Below are positions 45,486-52,880 of a stretch of 64,000 bases of DNA, in pieces. The DNA lies in the NCBI GenBank assembly GCA_965228695.1, contig CBDDIB010000002.1, positions 2,790,001 to 2,854,000 on the forward strand. The letters run 5' to 3'. The notes below the pieces were generated by a model, which had not been told where the DNA came from, did no database searches, and worked only from the letters and a program-made list of their open reading frames with translations. The position numbers were made by a program, and so were the translations under genes. The stretch comes from JAJFJD01 sp965228695 (GTDB lineage: Bacteria; Pseudomonadota; Alphaproteobacteria; UBA8366). Position 1 is the first letter of the stretch. The number at the start of each line of letters is the position of its first letter.

Positions 45486-46070
45486 CTACCACGCATCGGG
45501 AGCGGAATGCCGCGGCCCTACATGGTGGGTCTTTTGCATATCCGCGAAGATCTCGGGAGAAGGCGTCGCGTCGTCCAGTGTTCTATGCAGGACCGACACG
45601 TCGCCGGTTGTTTCCAGAACAGCCGCGACAAGCTGTTCGTAGCTCCAGACATTGGCCTCTGGCAGCTTCGCATGCATTTCGGAGAGGGAGACATTCACCT
45701 CATTCAATGTCTCGCGCGGTATTTCGTCCCCGTACCTCAGGTATCGTGGCCGGTTATCCGGAACTCGGTTCGCAATGTCCGTTCGGCTTCTGGCTAACGC
45801 GGCCGCCCATTTCACGAGAAAGACCGACGCCAGAACACATAGTCCGACGATGACGGATGGTGTCGGCGAGACGATAATCGTTGCCGTAAGCGAGCCGACC
45901 GCCACCGTCGTGACGAATTCGGTGCTCGACATTTTCGAGAAACTTCGAAGCCCCGATATAAAAACGAATATGGTTACCCCGGCGTAGCAGATAACCGTGC
46001 TCACCAAGACCAATACCCAATCGGGCGCGCCAGCGATGAGCCAATCCGAGAGCGTTTCCATGGGTATCAT
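45486..46070 (-). CDS. DUF421 (YcaP/YetF-type) membrane protein
   Basis: 194 residues. Three N-terminal helices (VLVLVSTVICYAGVTIFVFI, VTTVAVGSLTATIIVSP, VIVGLCVLASVFLVKWAAAL) with the family motif GLRSFSKMS between them are followed by a small cytoplasmic domain starting PRYLRYGDEIPRETL. This order defines DUF421 proteins, which have no established function but often occur in stress-response regions. The mscS-like gene lies 8 bases downstream. Confidence 0.82.
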   Translation of the reverse strand: MIPMETLSDWLIAGAPDWVLVLVSTVICYAGVTIFVFISGLRSFSKMSSTEFVTTVAVGSLTATIIVSPTPSVIVGLCVLASVFLVKWAAALARSRTDIANRVPDNRPRYLRYGDEIPRETLNEVNVSLSEMHAKLPEANVWSYEQLVAAVLETTGDVSVLHRTLDDATPSPEIFADMQKTHHVGPRHSAPDAW

Positions 46071-46168
46071 GCTTTCACGTTTCGGCGCGAGGATGGGGCA
46101 TGATCCTCACGATACGGAGATCCAGCGCCCAATCGCCGGGACTACCCCCTGCAAGCGGATGGCGGTTT

Positions 46169-46237
46169 CTACAGCACGATGATGAGCAGGATGATCACCG
46201 ATAGCGGAACACCTAACAGCCACAAGATGATGGGCAT
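46169..46237 (-). CDS. 22-residue hydrophobic membrane peptide
   Basis: ATG at 46237 with an AGAGGA site upstream encodes MPIILWLLGVPLSVIILL and four more residues before TAG. It is one membrane helix, and short peptides of this pattern recur in proteobacterial stress regions. Too short for statistical support; the ribosome site and pure hydrophobic content are the evidence. Confidence 0.5.
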   Translation of the reverse strand: MPIILWLLGVPLSVIILLIIVL

Positions 46238-46344
46238 GGTCACTGTTTCCTCTGAATTGGATGAGATAATCCGGGTTACGCGAAACGCCGATCCAACAGC
46301 GCTGCCTGTTGGACCGGCAATGGCGTTTAACGCCACATCGCAAG

Positions 46345-47238
46345 CTAGACAAAGACCGTGCCTCGATCCCGATGCTTACCGCCGATTCCGGCAGCCCACC
46401 ATGCGCCCGCGGCGCTGACGAGCATCGTGGCGGCGGTCAGGAAGGCAACGATAATCGCCGACTTCCGGGCGGTTTCGGCAGCTTCCTTTGCATTGGTCAC
46501 GATCGTCTGCGTCTCGGCGATCATCGCGTCGATGCGTTTTTCCGCTTCCTCGGCCGAGAGGTCCGTGCGGGCATGTACGACGCGGGCAAGATAGGCCTTG
46601 TCCTCATCCGATAAATTTCCCTGATCGGCACTCCGCGCGACGATCCGCAGGATTTCCTGCTGTGCCGCATCGGAGTCGGCGGCTGGCGGCGCGGACTCGG
46701 ACCGGAAAAGCGTACTTACAGCATATTCCAACTCGGACTGCGTGGTGTCGGCCGTCGCGTCGTCGGCCGAAGCGGAAACTGCTGCCTGAACCGACGTGTC
46801 TGTAATATCGGCGGTGGTTGTTACCGCGCCGGCCGTCATGAGGACTGCGAATGCGGCGCCGACAATTGCGCCAAGCGCCCATACCAATAGTCCGTGTGCG
46901 CCATCGCGCACCTCGACTTCATGCTCGGTCGCAAGGGCGACCCGCCGGCGCATGCGACCCGTCAGATAGCCGCGGGCCATAAAGCTGGATACCTGAACCC
47001 AGATAAACCAAAGGGCGGTGGCGATACCGAACAAGATGACCGATACGCCTTCGCCTTCGTAGGGTGATGTCAACGTCAATCCGATTGCCGATCCAAAAGT
47101 AATCAGGACGAACGAGATTGCGGCGGCCAGAATGGCGCCGGCGATAATGGCGCTCCAATCGATATAGGAATGATGGTCCGTCGTCGTGTCGCCCGCCGGC
47201 GCGAAATTCGCTTCAACCGTCGTTGTATCCGCGGCCAT
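46345..47238 (-). CDS. Multi-spanning membrane protein of unknown function
   Basis: 297 residues. Helices: WSAIIAGAILAAAISFVLIT, a second (VILFGIATALWFIWVQVSSF), a third (LLVWALGAIVGAAFAVLMTA) and a fourth near the C terminus (IIVAFLTAATMLVSAAGAWW). Between the last two lies a soluble Ala/Asp-rich loop of about 110 residues with NLSDEDKAYLARVVHARTDL and LSAEEAEKRIDAMIAET. This pattern occurs in alphaproteobacterial proteins of unknown role. It is probably part of the envelope-stress set. Confidence 0.72.
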   Translation of the reverse strand: MAADTTTVEANFAPAGDTTTDHHSYIDWSAIIAGAILAAAISFVLITFGSAIGLTLTSPYEGEGVSVILFGIATALWFIWVQVSSFMARGYLTGRMRRRVALATEHEVEVRDGAHGLLVWALGAIVGAAFAVLMTAGAVTTTADITDTSVQAAVSASADDATADTTQSELEYAVSTLFRSESAPPAADSDAAQQEILRIVARSADQGNLSDEDKAYLARVVHARTDLSAEEAEKRIDAMIAETQTIVTNAKEAAETARKSAIIVAFLTAATMLVSAAGAWWAAGIGGKHRDRGTVFV

Positions 47239-47320
47239 GATCGATGCCTTTCAAGTGGTTCTCGACGGCTGCCGTGGTGCGGCGCCGTTTGCTATTCAAG
47301 ATACGTTGCGGTGTGGCTCG

Positions 47321-47395
47321 CTACGCCAATCCCAAGAACGAGAGAATTGCCAGGATTACGACGATTAGTCCGACGATATAGATGATTCCGTGCAT
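47321..47395 (-). CDS. 24-residue hydrophobic membrane peptide
   Basis: ATG 47395, with AGAAGGG upstream, encodes MHGIIYIVGLIVVILAILSF and four more residues. An EcfG-type promoter lies 38 bases upstream (47433-47458), which strongly supports it as a real stress-induced microprotein. Single membrane helix, function unknown. Confidence 0.65.
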   Translation of the reverse strand: MHGIIYIVGLIVVILAILSFLGLA

Positions 47396-47432
47396 GACGT
47401 TGCCCTTCTCTGAATTTGCCTCAAGAAAAAAA

Positions 47433-47458
47433 AACGGGGGGCGCACGGAATAGGTTCC
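47433..47458 (-). promoter_or_regulatory. EcfG-type general stress promoter
   Basis: On the minus strand GGAAC (47458-47454), 17 bases, CGTT (47436-47433). It is 38 bases before the microprotein start at 47395. Confidence 0.7.
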
Positions 47459-47573
47459 TCGATTTGGCTGGGAAATTTTAAACCCGGCTGAGCGGACCGC
47501 CGGGCGTCGGGCGGTCGCGTCGCTACTCGTCGTGGCAAGCGGGCCACGGCGTTGGACCATGCGCACAAAGTTT

Positions 47574-47598
47574 GGAACCAAATGCTGATTGACCCGTT
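47574..47598 (+). promoter_or_regulatory. EcfG-type general stress promoter
   Basis: GGAAC, 16 bases, CGTT. It ends 37 bases before the lipoprotein start at 47636. Divergent with the promoter at 47433-47458. Confidence 0.72.
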
Positions 47599-47635
47599 TT
47601 TATCTTGCTAAAATTCTGAACAGGAGAATCAAGTT

Positions 47636-47791
47636 ATGCGACGGATCATCGTTTCTCTCTTTGCGTTGTCTCTCGCCGGCGCGGTTGGGGCTTGTGGCGA
47701 TACTTGGCGTGGTGTGAAGAAAGACACCGGCGACAATGTTGAAAAGACCGGCGAAGTACTCGAAAAGACGGGCGAAAAAATCAAGAAGTAA
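47636..47791 (+). CDS. Small entericidin-like lipoprotein
   Basis: 51 residues with CAGGAG upstream. The leader IIVSLFALSLAGAVGAC ends in a VGAC lipobox. The mature peptide is a charged amphipathic helix with the repeat EKTGEVLEKTGEKIKK. Entericidin-type lipoproteins are short outer-membrane or periplasmic stress peptides. It is driven by the EcfG-type promoter at 47574-47598. A strong terminator follows at 47873. Confidence 0.75.
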   Translation: MRRIIVSLFALSLAGAVGACGDTWRGVKKDTGDNVEKTGEVLEKTGEKIKK

Positions 47792-47872
47792 CAGCCGCTT
47801 ATTATGCGACGTCTTGCGTCCCGGCTTCGCCCGCTCGGTTGGAGCCGGTGCTAGCCACGCGAGAGATCGATC

Positions 47873-47912
47873 AAAACGGCGTGCGTAATTTATTCGGGCA
47901 CGCCGTTTTGTT
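47873..47912. terminator. Strong bidirectional terminator
   Basis: AAAACGGCGTGC (47873-47884) pairs perfectly with GCACGCCGTTTT (47898-47909) around a 13-base loop, followed by GTTTG. It serves the lipoprotein gene on the left and the ferritin gene on the right. Confidence 0.85.
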
Positions 47913-47929
47913 TGTCGCCGGTTTACCGG

Positions 47930-48223
47930 TCAATGATCGACGAGATCACCGTCGGTGAACAGGAACTCCTTTAGATAATTCTCGAAGTCCTTGTTGTTGC
48001 GCCGAATCCATTCGAGCACCATCGCGGCGTGTTCCATCTCCTCCCGCATGTTGTGCAACAGGACCGATTTGAGAGCATCGTCGGCACAATCGTCCGCCCG
48101 CTGGCGGTACCAGTCGACGGCCTCCAACTCTTCCATAAGCGAGACGATCGCGTGATGAAGATGGATCGTGTCCTCGCTTAGACGTTCGCGCGGGGCATGT
48201 AGTTCTCCGCTTGATGCGGCCAT
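47930..48223 (-). CDS. EncFtn-type encapsulated ferritin
   Basis: 97 residues from ATG 48223 (GGAGAACACC upstream). The sequence follows Rhodospirillum rubrum EncFtn closely as I recall it: IVSLMEELEAVDWYRQRADD and NMREEMEHAAMVLEWIRRN. The iron-site residues E32, E62 and H65 and the entry residues E31, E34 and W38 occupy the same numbers. EncFtn is a half-ferritin that forms ring-shaped decamers with ferroxidase activity and is normally packed in an encapsulin shell through a C-terminal tag. Here the C terminus ends DGDLVDH without the usual tag, and no encapsulin gene is nearby. Confidence 0.85.
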   Translation of the reverse strand: MAASSGELHAPRERLSEDTIHLHHAIVSLMEELEAVDWYRQRADDCADDALKSVLLHNMREEMEHAAMVLEWIRRNNKDFENYLKEFLFTDGDLVDH

Positions 48224-48234
48224 GGTGTTCTCCG

Positions 48235-48516
48235 TCAAAGTTTTCGGTTGTGTTGTTCGATCGCGTCGCGAAGCTGCACATTTACGAGATCGAGAATTGT
48301 TTCGATATCCGTATGCTTCGCACTTGGCGCGAGGTGTTTCGCAAGGAGACCGAGGAGGACAACCGTAATCCCCCGCCACCGAACGTCGTAGGGATAAGCC
48401 TCCATGACGTCGTGCAGCGAGTTGACCGCCGCCGCGGCTTCCTTTTCGTGCTGTACAAGGATCTTGGCGATCTTGCACGCTTCCTGTTTCGTCAGCCGGG
48501 TGTTTTCGGTTTTCAA
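48235..48516 (-). CDS. Hypothetical helical protein upstream of EncFtn
   Basis: 93 residues with a TTG start (48516) and GAGG before it; an alternative start is not obvious. The protein is helical (LTKQEACKIAKILVQHEKEA, VLLGLLAKHLAPSAK) with no signal peptide. It ends 11 bases before the EncFtn start, so the two are probably one operon. The family is not recognised. Confidence 0.55.
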   Translation of the reverse strand: MKTENTRLTKQEACKIAKILVQHEKEAAAAVNSLHDVMEAYPYDVRWRGITVVLLGLLAKHLAPSAKHTDIETILDLVNVQLRDAIEQHNRKL

Positions 48517-48593
48517 CGGACGACCTCATTCATGATCTAAAGGCACTGGGGCCAGGGCGTTCCCTTTGGCAGGATTGCGCGGGTCGCTGCGGG

Positions 48594-48752
48594 CTAACGC
48601 TTGGCGATGATCCAGACGGCATGGACGATGCCGGGGATATATCCAAGCAGCGTCAGGATTATGTTGATCCAAAACTGTGGGCCAATCCCAACTTGGAGAA
48701 AGACGCCGACCGGAGGCAACAGGATCGCCAGCAAGAGGCGAATGAGGTCCAT
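48594..48752 (-). CDS. Pmp3/YqaE-type small membrane protein
   Basis: 52 residues from ATG 48752 (AAAGGA upstream). Two helices with the family motif LLLAILLPPVGVFLQVGIG and NIILTLLGYIPGIVHAVWI. Pmp3 proteins modulate membrane potential and salt tolerance in yeast and plants. A general-stress promoter lies 44 bases upstream. Confidence 0.9.
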   Translation of the reverse strand: MDLIRLLLAILLPPVGVFLQVGIGPQFWINIILTLLGYIPGIVHAVWIIAKR

Positions 48753-48795
48753 CGCGAAAGTTCCTTTAAACAATTTCAAACATGCTCCCGAGAAT

Positions 48796-48821
48796 AACGA
48801 CCATCCATCCAAGTAGGTTCC
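48796..48821 (-). promoter_or_regulatory. EcfG-type general stress promoter
   Basis: On the minus strand GGAAC (48821-48817), 17 bases, CGTT (48799-48796). It is 44 bases before the Pmp3-like gene at 48752. Confidence 0.7.
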
Positions 48822-48869
48822 CGGACCCGGGTGCGGTTTGGACTCCGGCGGCCAAGTTCCGGAAGGGAT

Positions 48870-48894
48870 GGAACCAAGCGGCGCGTGATCGGTT
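48870..48894 (+). promoter_or_regulatory. EcfG-type general stress promoter, variant -10
   Basis: GGAAC, 16 bases, GGTT. One base differs from CGTT. It lies 62 bases before the CsbD gene at 48956 and is divergent with 48796-48821. Confidence 0.6.
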
Positions 48895-48955
48895 CCTTAT
48901 GTGTGGACGCGACTAAAACCTTTGGAAACCGTAAACCGCACGCAAGGAGATGTTG

Positions 48956-49156
48956 ATGAATTGGGAGCAAGTAAAAGGAAATTGGAACCAAATGAAGGGT
49001 CGGGCGCGCGAAAAATGGGGCGAGCTGACCGATGACGAACTCGACCAGATCGAAGGGCAGCGCGAACAGCTCGTCGGAAAATTGCAGGAACGCTACGGCA
49101 TCGAGAAAGAGGAAGCTGAAAAACAGGCGGACGACTGGGCCGACGCGCAAGGGTAG
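48956..49156 (+). CDS. CsbD-like stress protein
   Basis: 66 residues. ATG 48956 is chosen because AAGGAG lies seven bases upstream; the ATG at 48950 touches that site. The sequence WEQVKGNWNQMKGRAREKWG ... LTDDELDQIEGQREQLVGKL is the CsbD family pattern. CsbD was first seen as a sigma-B-controlled protein in Bacillus and is general-stress-induced in many bacteria; its molecular role is unknown. Confidence 0.92.
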   Translation: MNWEQVKGNWNQMKGRAREKWGELTDDELDQIEGQREQLVGKLQERYGIEKEEAEKQADDWADAQG

Positions 49157-49168
49157 TGTATCCACGAA

Positions 49169-49204
49169 ATGTCATTCAAATGGCCCAGGCCGTTTGAATG
49201 ACAT
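49169..49204. terminator. Perfect 12-base hairpin after csbD
   Basis: ATGTCATTCAAA (49169-49180) pairs fully with TTTGAATGACAT (49193-49204); the loop TGGCCCAGGCCG can itself pair. No T run follows, so it may stop transcription or stabilise the mRNA end. Confidence 0.6.
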
Positions 49205-49238
49205 GCTATCTGAGTACGGCGCGTTCTCGAGCCCGAGA

Positions 49239-49481
49239 CTAATTCAGCGCTAAATGCGCATAGATCATCGCGGTGACGCCGAGGGCGGCAAAAACCGCGA
49301 TGAAAGCCAGCAGCGGACGAAGTCGGCCCCAATCGAGTGTCGACGGTTTGCCGGGCTCTATGGTTGATTGGGTCAATCGCCGGAATTCGTGCACCGTCGC
49401 TTTAACGCCGGTCGTCTTTGAAGTTTTGGTGCCGTGATCTCGCGACGGTACTGAATGAGTTGGTGTCTGGCATGACGGCAT
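49239..49481 (-). CDS. Hypothetical protein with C-terminal membrane helix
   Basis: 80 residues from ATG 49481 with AGAGGG upstream. A polar Ser/Thr-rich N terminus of about 50 residues is followed by one helix (LLAFIAVFAALGVTAMIYAH) and three residues. Tail-anchored topology. No family is recognised. Confidence 0.55.
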   Translation of the reverse strand: MPSCQTPTHSVPSRDHGTKTSKTTGVKATVHEFRRLTQSTIEPGKPSTLDWGRLRPLLAFIAVFAALGVTAMIYAHLALN

Positions 49482-49537
49482 GACGGGACCCTCTTATCGG
49501 CGAACGCCATTTATCGAAATGTAAATCTGACCCTCGG

Positions 49538-49978
49538 TCACCCTTGTCGCCCCGATTGCGGTGGCATGAGCAGTTGCTGTGCCTGTTTCAATTTCGCGTA
49601 GCAGGTTTTTTCATCACCCGAACGGCCGGCGGCGCGCGCCGCCATCAGCAGTGATTCCGCACGTGCACGCTGACCGGGGCTCGGTTTTCGCGTGGTCGTG
49701 TGGCCCGGGGCAATCTTTGGTGTCGTCGGCATACTGTCACCGATTTTCGGCGGGGTGATGACGGTGTCCGTGCCCAATTTGGGCGGACGGATCACGCCAT
49801 CAGTGTCCGAAGTGTTGGGAATTGTGATCTTGTTGCCCTTAAGCGAGGCTGCTGGAGCGTCCACTGAAAGGCGATGCCTTTCGGCAAAGGACAGGACCGC
49901 TTCTTCGCAAGTTCCAGCCTGTGAGCTGGTCGAAATAAGACCGAGGACAATCGGAGTTAGCAGCAGTATTTTGCGCAT
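49538..49978 (-). CDS. Exported Pro/Thr-rich protein
   Basis: 146 residues with a signal peptide (ILLLTPIVLGLISTSSQA) and one Cys pair (TCEEAVL and KTCYAKL). The middle has repeats of the type VIRPPKLGTDTVITPPKIGD, a flexible stretch, and the C-terminal 50 residues form a helical segment (RAESLLMAARAAGRSGDEKT). It is probably periplasmic with unknown role. Confidence 0.6.
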   Translation of the reverse strand: MRKILLLTPIVLGLISTSSQAGTCEEAVLSFAERHRLSVDAPAASLKGNKITIPNTSDTDGVIRPPKLGTDTVITPPKIGDSMPTTPKIAPGHTTTRKPSPGQRARAESLLMAARAAGRSGDEKTCYAKLKQAQQLLMPPQSGRQG

Positions 49979-50186
49979 CGAGTTACTCTTGCGGGATAAA
50001 TTAAAAACGATTGGCGGAATGGCTCATAAATCTGGTGAGAAGTTACGCCGCAGCTTCCCAGCCGTTTCGAAATCGAAATTGGCGACCGGTCTACTACCCG
50101 TCATCCACATTACCCGGGTGTACAAGCAGAAAGCCGGCCGCGAATTTCCCGTCGGTACCACTCATCCGATGGCGCCGAACGATGTT

Positions 50187-50498
50187 CTATTCGGGGCGTT
50201 TCTTCCCGTAAATCTTGCTACGGAAGTCCCACTCGTCTTCGAGTTCCGTCAGGATCATGTTCGAATGCTTCACGCGCCCCTCGCGGCAGGCATCGACGGC
50301 CTGCGACAGAGTGTACGGGCGGAAGCTGGGACGTTTCGCGGCATTGATTTTGTCGACGAACCGGTCGATCCGTTCCGCGCAATTCTTGTAGTAGTCGATT
50401 ACGAGGACTTTCGTCGTGTCGGCGGTCGCCGGCGTCGCAGCCATGACGGCGGCCGACATCAAAGCGGCAGAGAGCGATAATTTCATTGCAGTTTTCAT
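50187..50498 (-). CDS. Small exported protein of unknown function
   Basis: 103 residues from ATG 50498 (AAAGGGATGG upstream; an earlier in-frame codon at 50519 lacks a site). The signal peptide ends ATPATA. The mature part (VLVIDYYKNCAERIDRFVDK, LSQAVDACREGRVKHSNMIL) has two Cys that may form one disulfide. An EcfG-type promoter is located 62 bases upstream. Confidence 0.65.
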   Translation of the reverse strand: MKTAMKLSLSAALMSAAVMAATPATADTTKVLVIDYYKNCAERIDRFVDKINAAKRPSFRPYTLSQAVDACREGRVKHSNMILTELEDEWDFRSKIYGKKRPE

Positions 50499-50559
50499 AA
50501 TCCATCCCTTTGATTTCAAAGATCCAGGCCGGTTTCGACTGTCGGCCCACGCTAATGAA

Positions 50560-50584
50560 AACGAAGAAATCGCTGCTTGGTTCC
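50560..50584 (-). promoter_or_regulatory. EcfG-type general stress promoter
   Basis: On the minus strand GGAAC (50584-50580), 16 bases, CGTT (50563-50560). It controls the exported protein gene starting at 50498. Confidence 0.7.
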
Positions 50585-50640
50585 CTCACATGTCTGTGAG
50601 GCGCGGCATGGAAGCTACGATATGCGGCAATGCGCCGGCC

Positions 50641-51729
50641 CTATTTGTATGAAGATCTGCGAGACGCTGGTGTGAGAAGTTCCGCAATGATCGACATCTT
50701 CTGTGACTGTTCGAAAACGGCCTTCGCCGTGAGCAAAACCGGAATCGCGAGAAGGGCGCCGGGCGCCCCCCATAGCCAACCGCCAAAGACGACCGAGATG
50801 AAGACCACGGCTGTCTGTAAGGCGAAGCGATTTCCCAGAATCATCGGCGTAACGAAATGCGCTTCGAGAATGTTGAGGGCCGCGTAAATTGCTGGCGGGA
50901 CAAAGGCGTAGCTCAGCGCGTCGAAGGTGATGATGGAAACCACGGTAATGACCGTTACGCCGACCAAGGCGCCGATATAGGGCACGAAATTGAGTCCGGT
51001 CGCCATCGCCCCCCACAACAGGGCGTTGGGCATTTCAACGATATAGAGGCCCGACGCGACGAAAACGCCGAACCCGATATTGATCGTGGACACGGTCGCG
51101 AGATACGCTGAAACATCTCTCTCAACCTTGCGCCAGGCCGACAGAATTTGTTGGCGCCGGCCACGGTCCGATAAGGCGGTGATGAGTTTGACCTTATAGG
51201 CCTCTCCGGATGCGAGCAGAAAAAACAGTAAGATCAGCGCAATGGTCCCTTGCACCAGGATATTCCGGATTTTTCCAAGAAAGTTCTCGAGAATGCTCGG
51301 CGGCTTGACGACTACATCGGCGGGGGCTGCGGGATCGTTCCCGATCTCAGCCATCTTTTGGACCTGCTCGGTGGCTTCCTTTGCCTTCTCGACGGGTTCG
51401 CGGATGTCCCGCAGGCGATATTCGAGTTCGCTGATGATAACGGGCGCGCGGGCGAGCCATTCCGAAGCGGAATCCGACAGCTGCCAGATCCCCGTGCCGA
51501 TCAACATGATCAGGGCAACGACGATGGCGCCGGCGGAGACGGGGCTGGGCAGCCCGCGTCGCGCGAGCTTACGAACCAGCGGCCCGAAAGCGAGGGCAAG
51601 AATCACCGCGGCCGTTACAGGTATCAAGAAATCCTGCGCAAAGTAGAGCGTATAGAGCGCAGCCAAACAAAGAAGGGCAGCCTGAATCAAATTGAGTACC
51701 CCTGACCGGCTGGTGCAAGTCGAAAGCAC
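50641..51729 (-). CDS. AI-2E family (PerM/TqsA-type) permease
   Basis: 362 residues with a GTG start at 51729. Two hydrophobic pairs at the N terminus (ALLCLAALYTLYFAQDFLIP, SAGAIVVALIMLIGTGIW), a soluble domain with a coiled segment (EKAKEATEQVQKMAEIGND), and a C-terminal set of helices ending in the family signature FGGWLWGAPGALLAIPVLL. Members export autoinducer-2 or move Na+/H+; the substrate here is unknown. An EcfG-type promoter lies 124 bases upstream. Confidence 0.88.
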   Translation of the reverse strand: MLSTCTSRSGVLNLIQAALLCLAALYTLYFAQDFLIPVTAAVILALAFGPLVRKLARRGLPSPVSAGAIVVALIMLIGTGIWQLSDSASEWLARAPVIISELEYRLRDIREPVEKAKEATEQVQKMAEIGNDPAAPADVVVKPPSILENFLGKIRNILVQGTIALILLFFLLASGEAYKVKLITALSDRGRRQQILSAWRKVERDVSAYLATVSTINIGFGVFVASGLYIVEMPNALLWGAMATGLNFVPYIGALVGVTVITVVSIITFDALSYAFVPPAIYAALNILEAHFVTPMILGNRFALQTAVVFISVVFGGWLWGAPGALLAIPVLLTAKAVFEQSQKMSIIAELLTPASRRSSYK

Positions 51730-51852
51730 GCCGTTCGGTGTTTCAAGTCGGTTTTTTCAAATGACAAATCTTGTACGGGTGCCGCGGCGCCGGTCGAGCT
51801 GATGTGACAGAAAAGGTCGCAGTCGGACCCTCAGGCACCGCAACTGTGCAAC

Positions 51853-51877
51853 AACGTCCCTCATGCCATTTGGTTCC
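51853..51877 (-). promoter_or_regulatory. EcfG-type general stress promoter
   Basis: On the minus strand GGAAC (51877-51873), 16 bases, CGTT (51856-51853). It points to the AI-2E-type permease at 51729. Confidence 0.65.
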
Positions 51878-51927
51878 CGATACACCGTGGGAATGACGGT
51901 CCCCCGCTACGAGCCAAAAAATCGGAG

Positions 51928-51953
51928 GGAACAAACCGCCGCTCTGTCGCGTT
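51928..51953 (+). promoter_or_regulatory. EcfG-type general stress promoter
   Basis: GGAAC, 17 bases, CGTT. It ends 43 bases before the PRC-barrel gene at 51997 and is divergent with 51853-51877. Confidence 0.7.
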
Positions 51954-51996
51954 GTTGTGACTTGGAGTTTTCACAGTCACAAAGAGGAAATTGATT

Positions 51997-52680
51997 ATGT
52001 TTGGAAAATTAATGCTCGCCGGGGCGGTTTTGGCGCTGTCCAGCACCGCGTCGCTCGGTGTGCCGTCGATCGCGGCGCCGTTGGATAATGCCGGGCCGCG
52101 AAACGTGCTTACGGTGGCGGCAAAGGAGCCGGCCTATCTGCGGGCAACCGATTTTCTGGGTGAGTCCGTGCGTAACGGCAAGGGAGAGATCGTCGGGTCG
52201 GTCGATGACCTTATCCTGAGCAAGTCCGACAACGTCATGTATGCGATCTTGTCCGTTGGCGGATTTCTCGGTGTCGGCGATAGGCTTGTCGCGGTTCCGT
52301 TCGAAAATATCTCGGTCGGCGTTCTCGAGGTCGAAGGTTTACTGCTGTACGACGTGTCCAAGGACGAGTTGAAGAAGCGTCCGGCATTTTCCTACGAATT
52401 CCAAACGGATGAGGAAGCCCGTAATCAATTCGTCGATGCTGCGCGCTGGCGGTTCGAAAAATGGGAAAGTAAGATCGAGCGCCGGTCGGAAGAGTTGCAG
52501 AAGAAAGCCTCGAAAATGTCGAAAGAGGCGTCTGCGAAGCTCGACCAAGCGTGGGCCAACAGCAAGCAGAAATGGGCCGAGATGAAAGAGGCGTCCAAGG
52601 ATACTTGGGACGCCTCCAAGCGAAACTTCAATGAAGCGATGAGTGAGCTCGAAGAGGCTTGGCAGGACGCGACGTCCTAG
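51997..52680 (+). CDS. Exported PRC-barrel protein with helical tail
   Basis: 227 residues from ATG 51997 (GAGGAAA site; a TTG at 51991 is less likely). The signal peptide is LMLAGAVLALSSTASLG. The PRC-barrel domain spans about residues 48-125 (LRATDFLGESVRNGKGEIVG, VGGFLGVGDRLVAVPFENI). A long charged amphipathic helix follows (KKASKMSKEASAKLDQAWAN), resembling apolipoprotein or LEA-like helices. It probably acts in the periplasm during stress. Confidence 0.82.
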   Translation: MFGKLMLAGAVLALSSTASLGVPSIAAPLDNAGPRNVLTVAAKEPAYLRATDFLGESVRNGKGEIVGSVDDLILSKSDNVMYAILSVGGFLGVGDRLVAVPFENISVGVLEVEGLLLYDVSKDELKKRPAFSYEFQTDEEARNQFVDAARWRFEKWESKIERRSEELQKKASKMSKEASAKLDQAWANSKQKWAEMKEASKDTWDASKRNFNEAMSELEEAWQDATS

Positions 52681-52880
52681 TGTCTTAAGAGCCGGCAAGG
52701 TTGATTGGTGATGCGGCGAACCAAGCGGCGCGTGATCCCGCGCGTAAGTCTTGGTTTTCCGTATCGCCGTCACGCAGGCTAAGGAGCGGCCGATCGGGAC
52801 GACATTTGCGATTGATCCCCGGTCATCGACTTCGTAGACGAATTCGATCCAGACCGGTTCATTGCTGATGGGAGTTTCCG

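Noticed and set aside
45750..45780. GGAAC with CGTT at 15-base spacing
   Set aside because: Spacing is too short, and it lies inside the DUF421 coding sequence.
49692..50480. 262-residue plus-strand frame
   Set aside because: It crosses two minus-strand genes with signal peptides and good starts; no start signal or domain of its own.
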